Shown: positions 23,771 through 32,935 of the stretch, in pieces
Layout of the letters: each line of letters begins with the position of its first letter
Position numbering within the stretch: the first letter of the stretch is position 1
Assembly: GCF_022581195.2 (NCBI RefSeq)
Contig: NC_061460.1
Location: forward strand, 12,001,501 to 12,065,500
Length of the DNA stretch: 64,000 bases
Source of the DNA: Helicoverpa zea
Lineage: Eukaryota; Arthropoda; Insecta; Lepidoptera; Noctuidae
Reading direction: 5' to 3'
The notes under the pieces: model-generated
The model's database searches: none
Seen by the model: only the letters and a program-made list of their open reading frames with translations
What the model was told of the DNA's origin: nothing
Position numbers and translations under genes: made by a program

Positions 23771-23826
23771 TAAAGTCGCCAATTAAACTAGACAACAAGT
23801 CTGCAACAGTATGGTATTATACCCAA

Positions 23827-24185
23827 CTACAAATTAGAAAGGTAGTGTTTTTTTACCAGGTTCTTGAAAACTGCTAAAGATTGAGCCTGCCTTATTGTTA
23901 CGGGCAACGCATTCCACAACCGCACAGCTTGAACGGTAAAGGATTTTCAAAGAAGTTAGTGGAATGCATTGCCATCTCTAGTCTCAAATTCTCAGATGAC
24001 CTTAGATATTTTGTATGTGTGTCATTAAGGAACTTAAAACGTTCTTTGAGATAGGACGGGTTTTTTGGATTGAACAAAATGTTGTACAGTAAAGACAGGA
24101 TATGAGTATTCCGGCGAAGACGTATAGGAAGCCCCTTGAGTTTTGAACGGAATTCAGAAATATGATCATATTTGTTATTGTCAGG
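23827..24185 (-). pseudogene. decayed C-terminus of a LINE reverse transcriptase polyprotein
   Basis: On the minus strand a frame begins with PDNNKYDHISEFRSKLKG and continues through LPIRLRRNTHILSLLYNILF. After a frame change it ends RLWNALPVTIRQAQSLAVFK and HYLSNL then stop. The RLWN-LP-IR-S-FK pattern is the usual end of Jockey/R1/CR1-type LINE ORF2 proteins, just after the reverse transcriptase domain. At least one frameshift separates the two parts, and no catalytic domain remains. It is a 5'-truncated dead copy. The exact clade is not determined. Confidence 0.75.
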
Positions 24186-24264
24186 AGAAGGTTCTTATGA
24201 AAAAAAAATAGGGTAAAGTAGAGAAGTCAGTTGATGGGAGCGAAGCCGCGGGGAAAAGCTAGTA
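24186..24264 (+). repeat. truncated Lep1/Helitron-like 3' end
   Basis: Ends in GCGAAGCCGCGGGGAAAAGC and TAGTA, the usual 3' terminus of the family; the rest of the element is missing. Confidence 0.5.
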
Positions 24265-24445
24265 CCTAATGAAAATGTATACGTGTACCTAGACGACTGA
24301 TCTTGAAATTCGATTATCTTCAAACGGGTTAACTTTTGCCCAGTGTATCACATGGTCAAAGTCCGTATTGACCTATACTATCACCTCATGAAAGGATGCG
24401 GTATACTTACCAGTAACCCTGTATAAAACTAATGATCGTGTAACA

Positions 24446-24614
24446 TAAAGCGCCATCTATGAACACAGGTGAGAACTAAAACCTGACTTGGCTTACGTCG
24501 GTCAAGTGAAAGTTGAAAACGAAGGCTCCGTTGGCATCACAAAGAAGGCTGGTAGTGCTTGCACTATTTTAATAGTTTGCGCTGTAACCAAGAGATGGCG
24601 CTGTTTACAAAAGT
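24446..24614. repeat. possible MITE with AGCGCCATCT ends
   Basis: AAGCGCCATCT and AGATGGCGCT face each other across about 150 bp. Only about 10 bp pair well, so the element call is tentative. Confidence 0.35.
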
Positions 24615-25310
24615 TAATGTACTTAGAAGCTTTTGTGTAGCCATGTAGTTTATTTTATTTTGATTCAGTAAAGAAAACTTCAGGTAAAGTAAAATACCTA
24701 AGAAAATATACGAGTCAATTCAAATCGTGATTATTTTAGATAACTGTTAAAACGCATTCAGGATTTCATAAAACATAATAAGTACATACTTGATTTACTC
24801 AGGCCACACGACATATTCATAAAAGAGAGCATAAATCTGGAAACTGGTAGTTGGTGGTAGATTATGCAAAAAAAGTCCTGTGAATGTTTTCAAAAGTCTG
24901 ATGGAAAGCCATTTTAAAAGCATTCCTGAATGAATAATGAAAACAATTTGAACCTTGACAAAAACAGCATTAAACTTCTCTCTTAACATTAAACACCGTA
25001 TCACGTAGCAGAAAACACGATTATATTTTTCAATAAAAATCTGCCACAATTTATAATAATAAAAGAGAATTCTTAAAGAAAGCGAGTGCTTCTTAAAGTG
25101 TATTTCCTAATATTTATTAGGAAAAACGTTTGCTCTTAAGAATCCCTTTGAACTTCGAGCATTTAGCCAACCGGAGTCGCCATGAACAGAAAAAGTGTGC
25201 CTTGCGAGTAGGGAGCGAGGCAACACAAAATAAATGGTGATAGCTAATTCATGTACCTATTTCCGATCATACCAGTGTGTATTGGTAAACACCTAATTTG
25301 AACAGTCTTT
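24615..25310. other. AT-rich sequence, no gene seen
   Basis: Nothing recognised. An 84-codon frame at 24795-25049 (minus) is unsupported. Confidence 0.5.
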
Positions 25311-26164
25311 GGTGATCTTCACACTGCCCCGCATCACGCTGCATCTTGCGTGTCGACGCACCTACGCGCGTTCTTGCGGGAGTGCAGATCTGCATCATCG
25401 TGCGGGTTTTTCACGCACTCACGCGCGTAGGTGCGTTTTGTAAATTCACGCACAGCGGCTCTCATCGAGTTCCATTTTCAAATATACACGTCAGGTGATC
25501 TTCACACTGCCCCGCATCACGCTGCATCTTGCGTGTCGACGCACCTACGCGCGTTCCTGCGGGAGTGCAGATCTGCATCATCGTGCGGGTTTTTCACGCA
25601 CTCACGCGCGTAGGTGCGTTTTGTAAATTCACGCACAGCGAGTTCCATTTTCAAATATACACGTCACGCCCATTCAAAATCACGCGCGACATTGCGGGAT
25701 TCAGTGTGCCATACCTTGCGTCTCGCCCCGCACCTACGCGCGGGGGTGCGTGTTTCTCCGCATGTATGTGCGTGATCCGCATGAACGCGCGTGGATGCAT
25801 TTTCAGTGTGTTGGACTATGCGTGTTTTCCATACAAACGGAGATATTTCCATACAACGGAAAAAAACGCATCCACGCACTACGCTGCATCATGCGGGGCA
25901 GTGTGATAATCGCCTCACGCCAATTCAAAATCACGCGCGTCACTGCGGGATTCAGTGTGCCATACCTTGCGTCTCGCCCCGCAACTACGCGCGGGGTGCG
26001 TGTTTCTCCGCATGTATGTGCGTGATCCGCATGAACGCGCGTGGATGCATTTTCAGTGTGTTGGACTATGCGTGTTTTCCATACAAACGGAGATATTTCC
26101 ATACAACGGAAAAAAACGCATCCACGCACTACGCTGCATCATGCGGGGCAGTGTGATAATCGCC
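25311..26164. mobile_element. PIF/Harbinger-like MITE interrupted by a second copy of itself
   Basis: The outer element consists of 25311-25493 and 25915-26164. Its left half stops at ...CACGTCA and its right half resumes at TCACGCC, which are adjacent bases in the intact copies. The interruption is the complete element at 25494-25914, flanked by TCA on both sides (25491-25493 and 25915-25917). The left terminus is GGTGATCTTCACACTGCCCC and the right terminus GGGGCAGTGTGATAATCGCC. Confidence 0.8.
25494..25914. mobile_element. nested PIF/Harbinger-like MITE, 421 bp
   Basis: A complete copy from GGTGATCTTC to ATAATCGCC with a TCA target duplication, inserted into the element at 25311-26164. Several overlapping open frames on both strands are by-products of its CpG-rich, stop-poor sequence. 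Confidence 0.8.
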
Positions 26165-26167
26165 TTA

Positions 26168-26587
26168 GGTGATCTTCACACTGCCCCGCATCACGCTGCA
26201 TCTTGCGTGTCGACGCACCTACGCGCGTTCCTGCGGGAGTGCAGATCTGCATCATCGTGCGGGTTTTTCGCGCACTCACGCGCGTAGGTGCGTTTAGTAG
26301 ATTCACGCACGGCGGCTTCCATTTTCAAATATACACGTCACGCCCATTCAAAATCACGCGCGGCAATGCGGGATTCAGTGTGCCATACCTTGCGTCTCGC
26401 CCCGCACCTACGCGCGGGGTGCGTATTTTTCCGCATGTATGTGCGTGATCCGCATGAACGCGCGTGGATGCATTTTCAGTGTGTTGGACTATGCGTGTTT
26501 TCCATACAAACGGAGATATTTACAAGCAACGGAAAAAAACGCATCCACGCACTACGCTGCATCATGCGGGGCAGTGTGATAATCGCC
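26168..26587. mobile_element. PIF/Harbinger-like MITE, 420 bp
   Basis: A third complete element, flanked by TTA at 26165-26167 and 26588-26590. It sits immediately beside the outer element, apparently having targeted its flanking TTA. Same orientation as the others. Confidence 0.8.
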
Positions 26588-26590
26588 TTA

Positions 26591-27789
26591 AACTTAACTA
26601 TGAGCAACGCTCTTGAATCTTTAGCAGAAAAGAAGGTACGGCAAAGGCATCTCCAGCTGGTTAAATTATCTAAGCTTCTGAAAGCAGCCACAAGATTATA
26701 GAACAGGTTTTTAGCTTTGAAGTCCTAAGTTCCTTTAGGATAATATTAACTGTTTGCTTTGTATCTGAGAATGGCAGGAAGACAGCTTCAGTACTTTTAT
26801 CTTTTATTTTGTATGCTATGAGATCCGCTCTTTGTAGATTAACGCCATTGTTCTTGTTTTTTTTAAGTTTTCTGGAATTATGAAAAAAATAAATAAATTC
26901 CAGATCTCCGCAACTACGCCTGTGCCAAGACGGACCGAACAGAAGAGCACTACCTTTTGCGATGCGATGTGAAATTTTTGAACCATCACAATTTGGGTTT
27001 GATGGTATTTTCAAAAGTCTAAGAATATGATGTCAACAATAACCGTTTTCGAGCAATTTAGACTCAACTGCCGGCATTGATCTAGGTAGTTTAATTATAG
27101 ATATCTTAGGTTTGCAAAACTAGGTATATTCCTAAAGAGTTAGATGAAGCATACTTCCGTGAAATCATTCCCAAAAATGTTCTACTAACTACCTGACATA
27201 GATAGACATAAATTACTACAAAAATACTAAGTTGAAGCTGACGGCACACAATTAACTTCTGTCTTAAAAATCCTCGACTAAATCCAGCTTCAACTTCCAA
27301 CCCCAACAAATCGAGTAAAGCCGACAGCCACAACGTTAGGAAGGTTGCAGAAAGGAATTAAACCAAAGAAAAGCAATCAGACCACAGACCAGTGTGTGCT
27401 GATAACCGCCATTTTACTTGAACAGCACTCAACATAGGAATTTAATTGTTTTGTGTTAAAATGAGGTGTGGTTCAAGTCGCAACGGATTTAGTCATGACA
27501 ATAGACGACAATGTGAAGTCAATGTTTACGATGATGATTTGAAAGCAACAGAATGTGCTACATTTTGTTGGTTTACTTTAGTAGGCCTGCCCGTTGTCCA
27601 TCGCAATTCATATACTGCGCTTGCGACAATATTTCTTTTATATCAGTTTAAATAATACATGGTTTGTACAAACTAGTACTTGGTAAGTACCTAAATTGAT
27701 TTAAAAAATTTGCCTTTAACAATACCCTATTACAATACAATATTCTAAAATTACTTCTACTCTTACAAGGAGATGTCATGTATTATTTA
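26591..27789. other. no convincing gene; one longer open frame
   Basis: A 114-codon frame at 27014-26670 (minus) starts with ATG and has no recognisable domain. Its codon use is AT-rich and the other frames are also partly open, so it may be chance or an old relic. The rest is AT-rich. Confidence 0.4.
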
Positions 27790-28154
27790 CCCACCCAAAA
27801 CAAAAATGTGAAAGACTGCCAAGTTCGATAATATGGGAATGCTTCGCCTATAAAAGAAGTGAGATCTGAATAAGTACCAAGTTCCATACACATACCTCAG
27901 TTAAAAATAGTTACTTTTTTAATGATGTTACTTGGCAAGTTTTCATACACCTTGTTATAAACCTACTAAACGCAATGAATCAAGTATTTAATTTTCTATT
28001 AAAACTTGCCAAGTAATCATCATTAAAAAGTAACTATTTTTAACTGAGGTATGTGTATGGAACTTGGTACTTATTCAGATCTCACTTCTTTTATAGGCGA
28101 AGCATTCCCATATTATCGAACTTGGCAGTCTTTCACATTTTTGTTTTGGGTGGG
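27790..28154. mobile_element. long fold-back element with arms of about 155 bp
   Basis: The arms start CCCACCCAAAACAAAAATG and run through GACTGCCAAGTTCGATAAT and GTACCAAGTTCCATACAC to ACTTGGCAAGTTTT. They differ by only a couple of single-base indels, so the insertion or arm conversion is fairly recent. No coding sequence lies in the 50-odd-bp centre. Confidence 0.85.
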
Positions 28155-28384
28155 ATTTCATTTATTTTTGTAAGGTTGTTTATTTTATTTTTTTCTTATG
28201 ATGAAGTTAGTTAAAGAAATGTCTCATTTATACTATTTTTTAGATTTTTTAATATGCACTATGTTTCTTACAAAGAAATGAACTAGATTAACTAAATGGA
28301 CTAGATTTACCAACTGACTGACATGACATGTTATCATATATTATGTTCGTGGATCAAAGTTACACATTCGTTATTTTCGAAAGT

Positions 28385-28860
28385 AATTCACACTTGGCCG
28401 TTTTCAGATTTTTACTTTACTTTGACTAAATACAAACCTTTGTACCATTCGAAGATATATTATATAAATATAGATAAATTTAGTTCGTTTTAGTTCCTTA
28501 GGGGAATAAATTTACACCGGGTATAAAACACCTTCATTATTTTGAAACCGACTCACACTTGGCCATTTTCAGATTTTTCCCTTTAACTTGACATAAAGAC
28601 CTACCTCCATGCCAAATTTCAAGTCAATACGACCATTGGAAGTGGTCTAGGTTTTTGATGAGTGAGTCAGTGAATAAGTGAATAAGTGTATAGTAAAAAT
28701 AGCGATTTTCTGACGTCAATATCTCAAGACCTACAATAGGTATATTAATGAAATTTTGTATTTTAGATAAGTGAGGGGGTCTCAACAGATACTAGAAATT
28801 TGATATGCGTAAATAAAATAGATTTTGAGTTACAGGGGGGTCGAATTTGGCCCGAAATGG
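28385..28860 (+). repeat. dispersed repeat with a duplicated CACACTTGGCC block
   Basis: CACACTTGGCC then TTTTCAGATTTTT occurs at 28389 and again at 28553. It is followed by ACCTACCTCCATGCCAAATT and a GAGTGAGT-type run, a combination common in lepidopteran repeats. Confidence 0.55.
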
Positions 28861-28974
28861 TTCGTGTAATATAACCCACGGCCGGTGTGTCGCTTTTTTG
28901 CTCGAACTTGGCGGACACACTGCCGTGTGTCTAGATAAAATACATGACATCTCCTTGGGTTTGTCCGCGTTGAA

Positions 28975-29085
28975 ACTACATTGCGCAGCTGGATAAAAAG
29001 TAGCCTGTAAATAGACTATCTCACACTGAGAAACTTTTTCAAACCTAACCAGTAGTTCCAACAATCAGCGAGATTTAACCAAACA
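28975..29085 (-). repeat. Lep1/Helitron-like fragment
   Basis: CTGGATAAAAAGTAGCCTGT, then ACTATCTCACACTGAGAAAC, is the middle of the family in reverse. Confidence 0.6.
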
Positions 29086-29408
29086 AACAATTAACGAGAT
29101 TTAACCAACTTAAAAATGTACTAGCATAGATATTCCATCTAGACCACACCCCAAAAGTTTAGCAAAGGATAAGAGCAAAACTAAAAAGAAGTTTCTAACA
29201 TTGTAGAGAAGTGCGCTCATTGCGTAATAGCTTCAATAGTAAGCTTCTGCAAAGAAAATAGACTAAAGTAGAAATAAAGATTTTTGGTTTTAACTAAAGC
29301 ATTTGAAACGGTAAGCTTGGTTTTGTAAAGAGGTTACGTTTTGTTTAAAAAGGTCTCTGGTTTTAAGGTTGTTTGTGAAATGGGTAGGCAGTTTTAAATG
29401 CATCTACT

Positions 29409-29414
29409 TTTATT
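29409..29414 (-). terminator. candidate polyadenylation signal of gene A
   Basis: AATAAA on the minus strand, 184 nt beyond the stop codon at 29600-29598. In AT-rich DNA this hexamer is common, so its weight comes only from its position. Confidence 0.35.
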
Positions 29415-29597
29415 TTTTTGTACGTGGGTGAGTTATAGATACTAGAAGGCCGAGTCTTCTTTTGAAGCTTTGCGTGTTTTTGAAGGCGGTATTTCTAGTA
29501 AGTGGTGACTAGTGGTTCAATATTTGTGAGCACTTCATATTAATTGCTTAGTTATAAATAATAAGAATAGGCATTAGTTAAATTACTCCTGTAGGTG

Positions 29598-29673
29598 CTA
29601 GTATACCCTGTCGATGAATCTAGCAACTTCTATATGCAGCTGATCGTACTTGTTTGTAATTTGAGGAAGTTTT
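29598..29673 (-). CDS. gene A, terminal coding exon (unrecognised protein)
   Basis: The reading frame KLPQITNKYDQ then LHIEVARFIDRVY ends at TAG (29600-29598). The acceptor region, TTTGTTTATTTCAG|GTAAG|A, offers two AG sites. Using the second (exon start 29673) joins in phase to the previous exon (AG plus A gives Arg) and adds 25 residues, counting the split arginine. Using the first (29678) gives an immediate in-frame TAA. An alternative is a later donor in the preceding exon (CAATCAG|GTTACT), which would fit the first AG in phase 0. The short C-terminal segment mixes hydrophobic and charged residues with no known domain. The intron to the preceding exon is only 265 bp. The product is unknown and no homologue could be named. 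Confidence 0.5.
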
Positions 29674-29938
29674 CTTACCTGAAATAAACAAAAACAGATA
29701 TTATTAGTTAAGTTTTGAGATCGGTTTTATAAGATTTGCCATCATAACAAGCTTGGGATATATATGTTGAAGACATATTTTTTTCCATTCTTAAAGTCAA
29801 TGTCTTTGAAGTGTCAGTCTATATCATTAGTTTACTCGCAAACTAAAAACAAATGCTCTAGGATTTCATAGTGTCAGATAAAACACGTTGTGAGACTATT
29901 TTTCATTTTCAGTAACCTGATTGAAATATAACACCCAC

Positions 29939-30091
29939 CTGACACAATCATGGGCGCACTCCCTGAGCCGGCAGTAGCTGCAGCTGCAGTTGGAGTAACA
30001 GGATCCCAGGTCCGAGTCTGCCAGGCTGACGGAGTCGAACCTCGGGGCCAGACCCTCGCCCGAACTGGGGACTGTGTGGGAACCACGCCAT
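29939..30091 (-). CDS. gene A, internal coding exon, cysteine-rich
   Basis: A 153-bp minus-strand exon with an acceptor (TCACTCTCAATTCCAG) and donor (GTGTCAG|GTGGGT), phase 2 on both sides. The frame reads WRGSHTVPSSGEG, APRFDSVSLADSDLGS and CYSNCSCSYCRLRECAHDCV. About three quarters of third codon positions are G or C in this frame, unlike the AT-rich surroundings, which supports coding. Seven cysteines lie within 19 residues, which could suit metal binding, disulphides or acylation. No family signature was recognised. The SINE at 30136-30292 lies 41 bp upstream of the acceptor. The other minus frames are open or nearly open but lack this codon bias or contain a stop. Confidence 0.6.
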
Positions 30092-30135
30092 CTGGAATTG
30101 AGAGTGAAGATATTTTAATAGATGTAACGAATGTC

Positions 30136-30292
30136 TAACCAAGGGGTATTGTGTTGCCGGGTTACTGGGTTGAGGAGGTCAGATAGGCAGTCGCTTCTTG
30201 TAAAGCACTGGTACTCAGCTGAATCCGGTTAGACTGGAAGCCGACCCCAACATAGTTGGGAAAAAGGCTCGGAGGATGATGATGATGATGTC
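30136..30292 (+). mobile_element. SINE, family A, 5' truncated, in the gene A intron
   Basis: AACCAAGGGGTATTG to the GATGATGATGATG tail, flanked by ACGAATGTC on both sides (30127-30135 and 30293-30301). That 9-bp target duplication marks a fairly young, target-primed insertion. It is antisense to gene A. Confidence 0.85.
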
Positions 30293-31164
30293 ACGAATGT
30301 CATGTAAAGGTTGGGAAGATGTAGTTAAGTTTTTCCAGTCAGCCTTTATTGAGATTTTTGGGAAAGACTGAATTTTGTATATATGTAGTTAGAGAAATCA
30401 ATTCATTCATCAAGTAACTCATCGAAATTGACGACCCAATAGGATAAAAAATATGATGACCTAACGATCATAACAAACGTCTTTATGAAAGAACAAATAA
30501 ATATACACAACAATACTACAACGATAAATATTTTACTAGACAATAAATTCTCAGACATCTCGGTAAGAATACTTACCTAATTTTTCATCTTTCTTCTAGA
30601 CGATAAATGATCATTATAACATAGAAATAAGATCATTATCCATTATAAATAGATAGCTATCACTCTTGTATATAATGACAAAGGTTGTGTTTGTTCATTA
30701 CTGGTTCTAATATGTCTTCTAGCCACAAATGGTAGGCCTTGAATTCCCACTATTTGTACCGTCACATCAAAGGGAACAATGTCTTAGGTATTTTGGCTAC
30801 TACATAATGTAGGTATTTTGGTTTCGAGTAAATTCGTGTTCAAAATACCCATATATGCCATTTTCGTTTTTAGCTTATTTCTTGGTCCTATACTTCTTTT
30901 CCGTGTCAAATATTTAACAACTCACATTTACGAGGTTTAACCTATAAATTACGAAGTAACATTAAAATTAATCTGTGCTATAAAGTTAATATACAAAACT
31001 GAAAAATTACCATTAGGGGTCCCCCATCACTGAAACGTTTCTTGTTAGACATTTCTTCTTCAAATAGGCGATTTGTATACTTACATCGACAATGGCACAA
31101 GACTTTATGAAGTATTTTTTGAGATAATTGCAACCAGATAGAGAACTATTTTTATTAATCTTAC

Positions 31165-31325
31165 CTAGCACTCTTAGAATCCACATGCTCCACAACTACA
31201 TTCCAGGTCCTATGAATGAGGTACAGGAGGAAGAGTACTCGTGAGGACTCGGCCTGAGGACTATGAGGTTGTCGCTTCCGCCCCGGCCACTTGCGGCTCG
31301 TGGCTGTTGATATGCCGCTACCCAT
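31165..31325 (-). CDS. gene A, first coding exon
   Basis: The exon spans 31365-31165: acceptor CTCTCATTTCAG, a 40-nt untranslated part with a 5-codon upstream frame, then ACAATGG at 31325. The 53 codons read MGSGISTATS, RKWPGRKRQPHSPQ, then RVLFLLYLIHRTWNVVVEHV, ending at the donor GCTAG|GTAAGA in phase 2, which fits the next exon. MGSGIS fits the N-myristoylation pattern (Gly2, Ser6) and is followed by a basic stretch, so membrane attachment is possible. This is inference. A second frame over the same bases is also open for about 40 codons but has stops on both sides before the donor. With the two downstream exons the product would be 129 residues. Not recognised. Confidence 0.5.
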
Positions 31326-31365
31326 TGTCAGTCCTTGACTGTCATTTGTTCAGTGTGGGTGTGTG

Positions 31366-32129
31366 CTGAAATGAGAGGAAGTTGAAATTAGGTAATGGAA
31401 AATAAAATGTTAAAAAAAAACAATTAAGAATAACGATTAGGACTTCCACAGGGTAACACAAATCTTCGAAATTGCCTTAAAGACAATAAGTAGACAAACT
31501 AGGAAATTAAGAAAAACGGCCCCTTCTCAGTACCCACAGATTTTTTTGTGACGGTCCAAAATCAGGTAATAATTAGAGTATCTAAAGTAGGTACAATTTT
31601 GTAAGTTTCGTTTAGCGTTCCCAAGTGAACATACAAATGAAATTCTATGACATAATGTTCATTTATAATGCATTGATGCTCCGCAGTTAATTTTTATGAT
31701 GGTATGTAGATCCATCAAAAATACTTCTGGAGCCATTTGGATGAATAAATAATATGAAGACATAACGCACACTGAATATTTGAATTCCATGTTTGTAAAC
31801 CACAATAGCACTGGAAAAAAGCATGTACAAAAAATACTATTGATGGCTTCGATAACTTCATTTTATCCATTGCATGTATTTGTATTCATATTCATTTATT
31901 TTATTTGCCTTCCATGATATGTGTTGCAGATTGTATACAAGGCTTCAGCTTCAGTACAATTATGGACCCTGTTAGGGTACAGCAACATAGCATTCTCCAT
32001 ACCCCCCATCTTTCTTTTCATATACTCCCCAATAATTTCAATTACCATCACTCGTTAAGAGAAGATCCAACTACATCTTTATAAAATCCCATAAAGTGTC
32101 TTATCCTACTATCCAACTAATCCTACTTC
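31366..32129. other. no gene seen; presumed gene A intron
   Basis: AT-rich sequence without recognised repeats. Confidence 0.45.
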
Positions 32130-32319
32130 CTACTAATGTACCACTAAATGTGAGAGTTTGTGAGAATGTATGGATGTATATTTGTTATTCTTTCACGCAT
32201 AAACGAGCGGACTGATTTGGTTGAAATTTGGTATGTAGATAGGCGATACCCTGGATTAACACATAGGCTACTTTTGCGTCAATAAACCACGCGGGCGAAG
32301 CCGCAGGCGGAAGCTAGTT
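32130..32319 (+). mobile_element. Lep1/Helitron-like element
   Basis: CTACTAATGTACCACTAAAT, GTGAGAATGTATGGATG, TTTGGTATGTAGATAGGCG, ACACATAGGCTACTTTTG and a 3' end GGCGGAAGCTAGT. Complete in outline, with some internal loss. Confidence 0.75.
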
Positions 32320-32864
32320 ATCAATATAACGACTGGTCACAAGGGATCTCCAGACTTTGGTTAAGTCGCGCGTAAAAATTCCTACATCGTCAATCTTGAT
32401 ATAATTTCCTTACAAACCTATGTGGGAGTAAGAAACAGTATCTTTTTATTATTGCTAAATGATATGGAAAAATATATTTCTGATATCAATGAATTACTAT
32501 ATATGGAAAAAGAAATGGTATTTCTCAAAGTATAATTCGCTTTTTGGAGCATTGAACCTGAGAAGAATTAAAATTTTGGTAATTTTTATGAAAGTTACGG
32601 TTCTAATGTAAAACCGTTGGAAATCTAGATTTTGATGATTTAATATAAATAAAATTTAGATAAGCTACCTGATGTTATTACCACATTACCGTTCATCCGA
32701 CTGCCAAGAAGCTGCGTAGGTATAGTTTATGTTTGGATTTAGATAGGCACCTAATATTTTTAATTCAACTCATTCGTTTATTTCGCTTGTTCTATTGTTC
32801 ACTAACCTTTTCCCGTTCATTCATCCGTATCGTTAAGATTGAATTTTTCAAAAAACATATAACT
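32320..32864. other. no gene seen
   Basis: Nothing recognised. Confidence 0.5.
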
Positions 32865-32935
32865 ATCATCATCATCTCAGCCGTAGGACGACCACTGCTG
32901 AACATAGGCCTCCTATGCCTTGAATATTTTCATGG
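32865..32935 (-). pseudogene. RTE-like LINE 3' end
   Basis: On the minus strand GAGGCCTATGTTCAGCAGTG encodes EAYVQQWSSYG then TGA, followed by ATGATGATGATAG. EAYVQQW-S-G-stop is the usual end of RTE-type LINE ORF2. Only the last dozen codons remain. Confidence 0.7.

Noticed and set aside
25529..26701. Many overlapping 70-137-codon frames on both strands
   Set aside because: They arise from the CpG-rich, stop-poor MITE copies and repeat in each copy in several frames at once; none resembles a transposase.
26670..27014. 114-codon minus-strand frame
   Set aside because: A few frames of this length are expected by chance in 64 kb of six-frame sequence; no splice signals, domain or codon bias.
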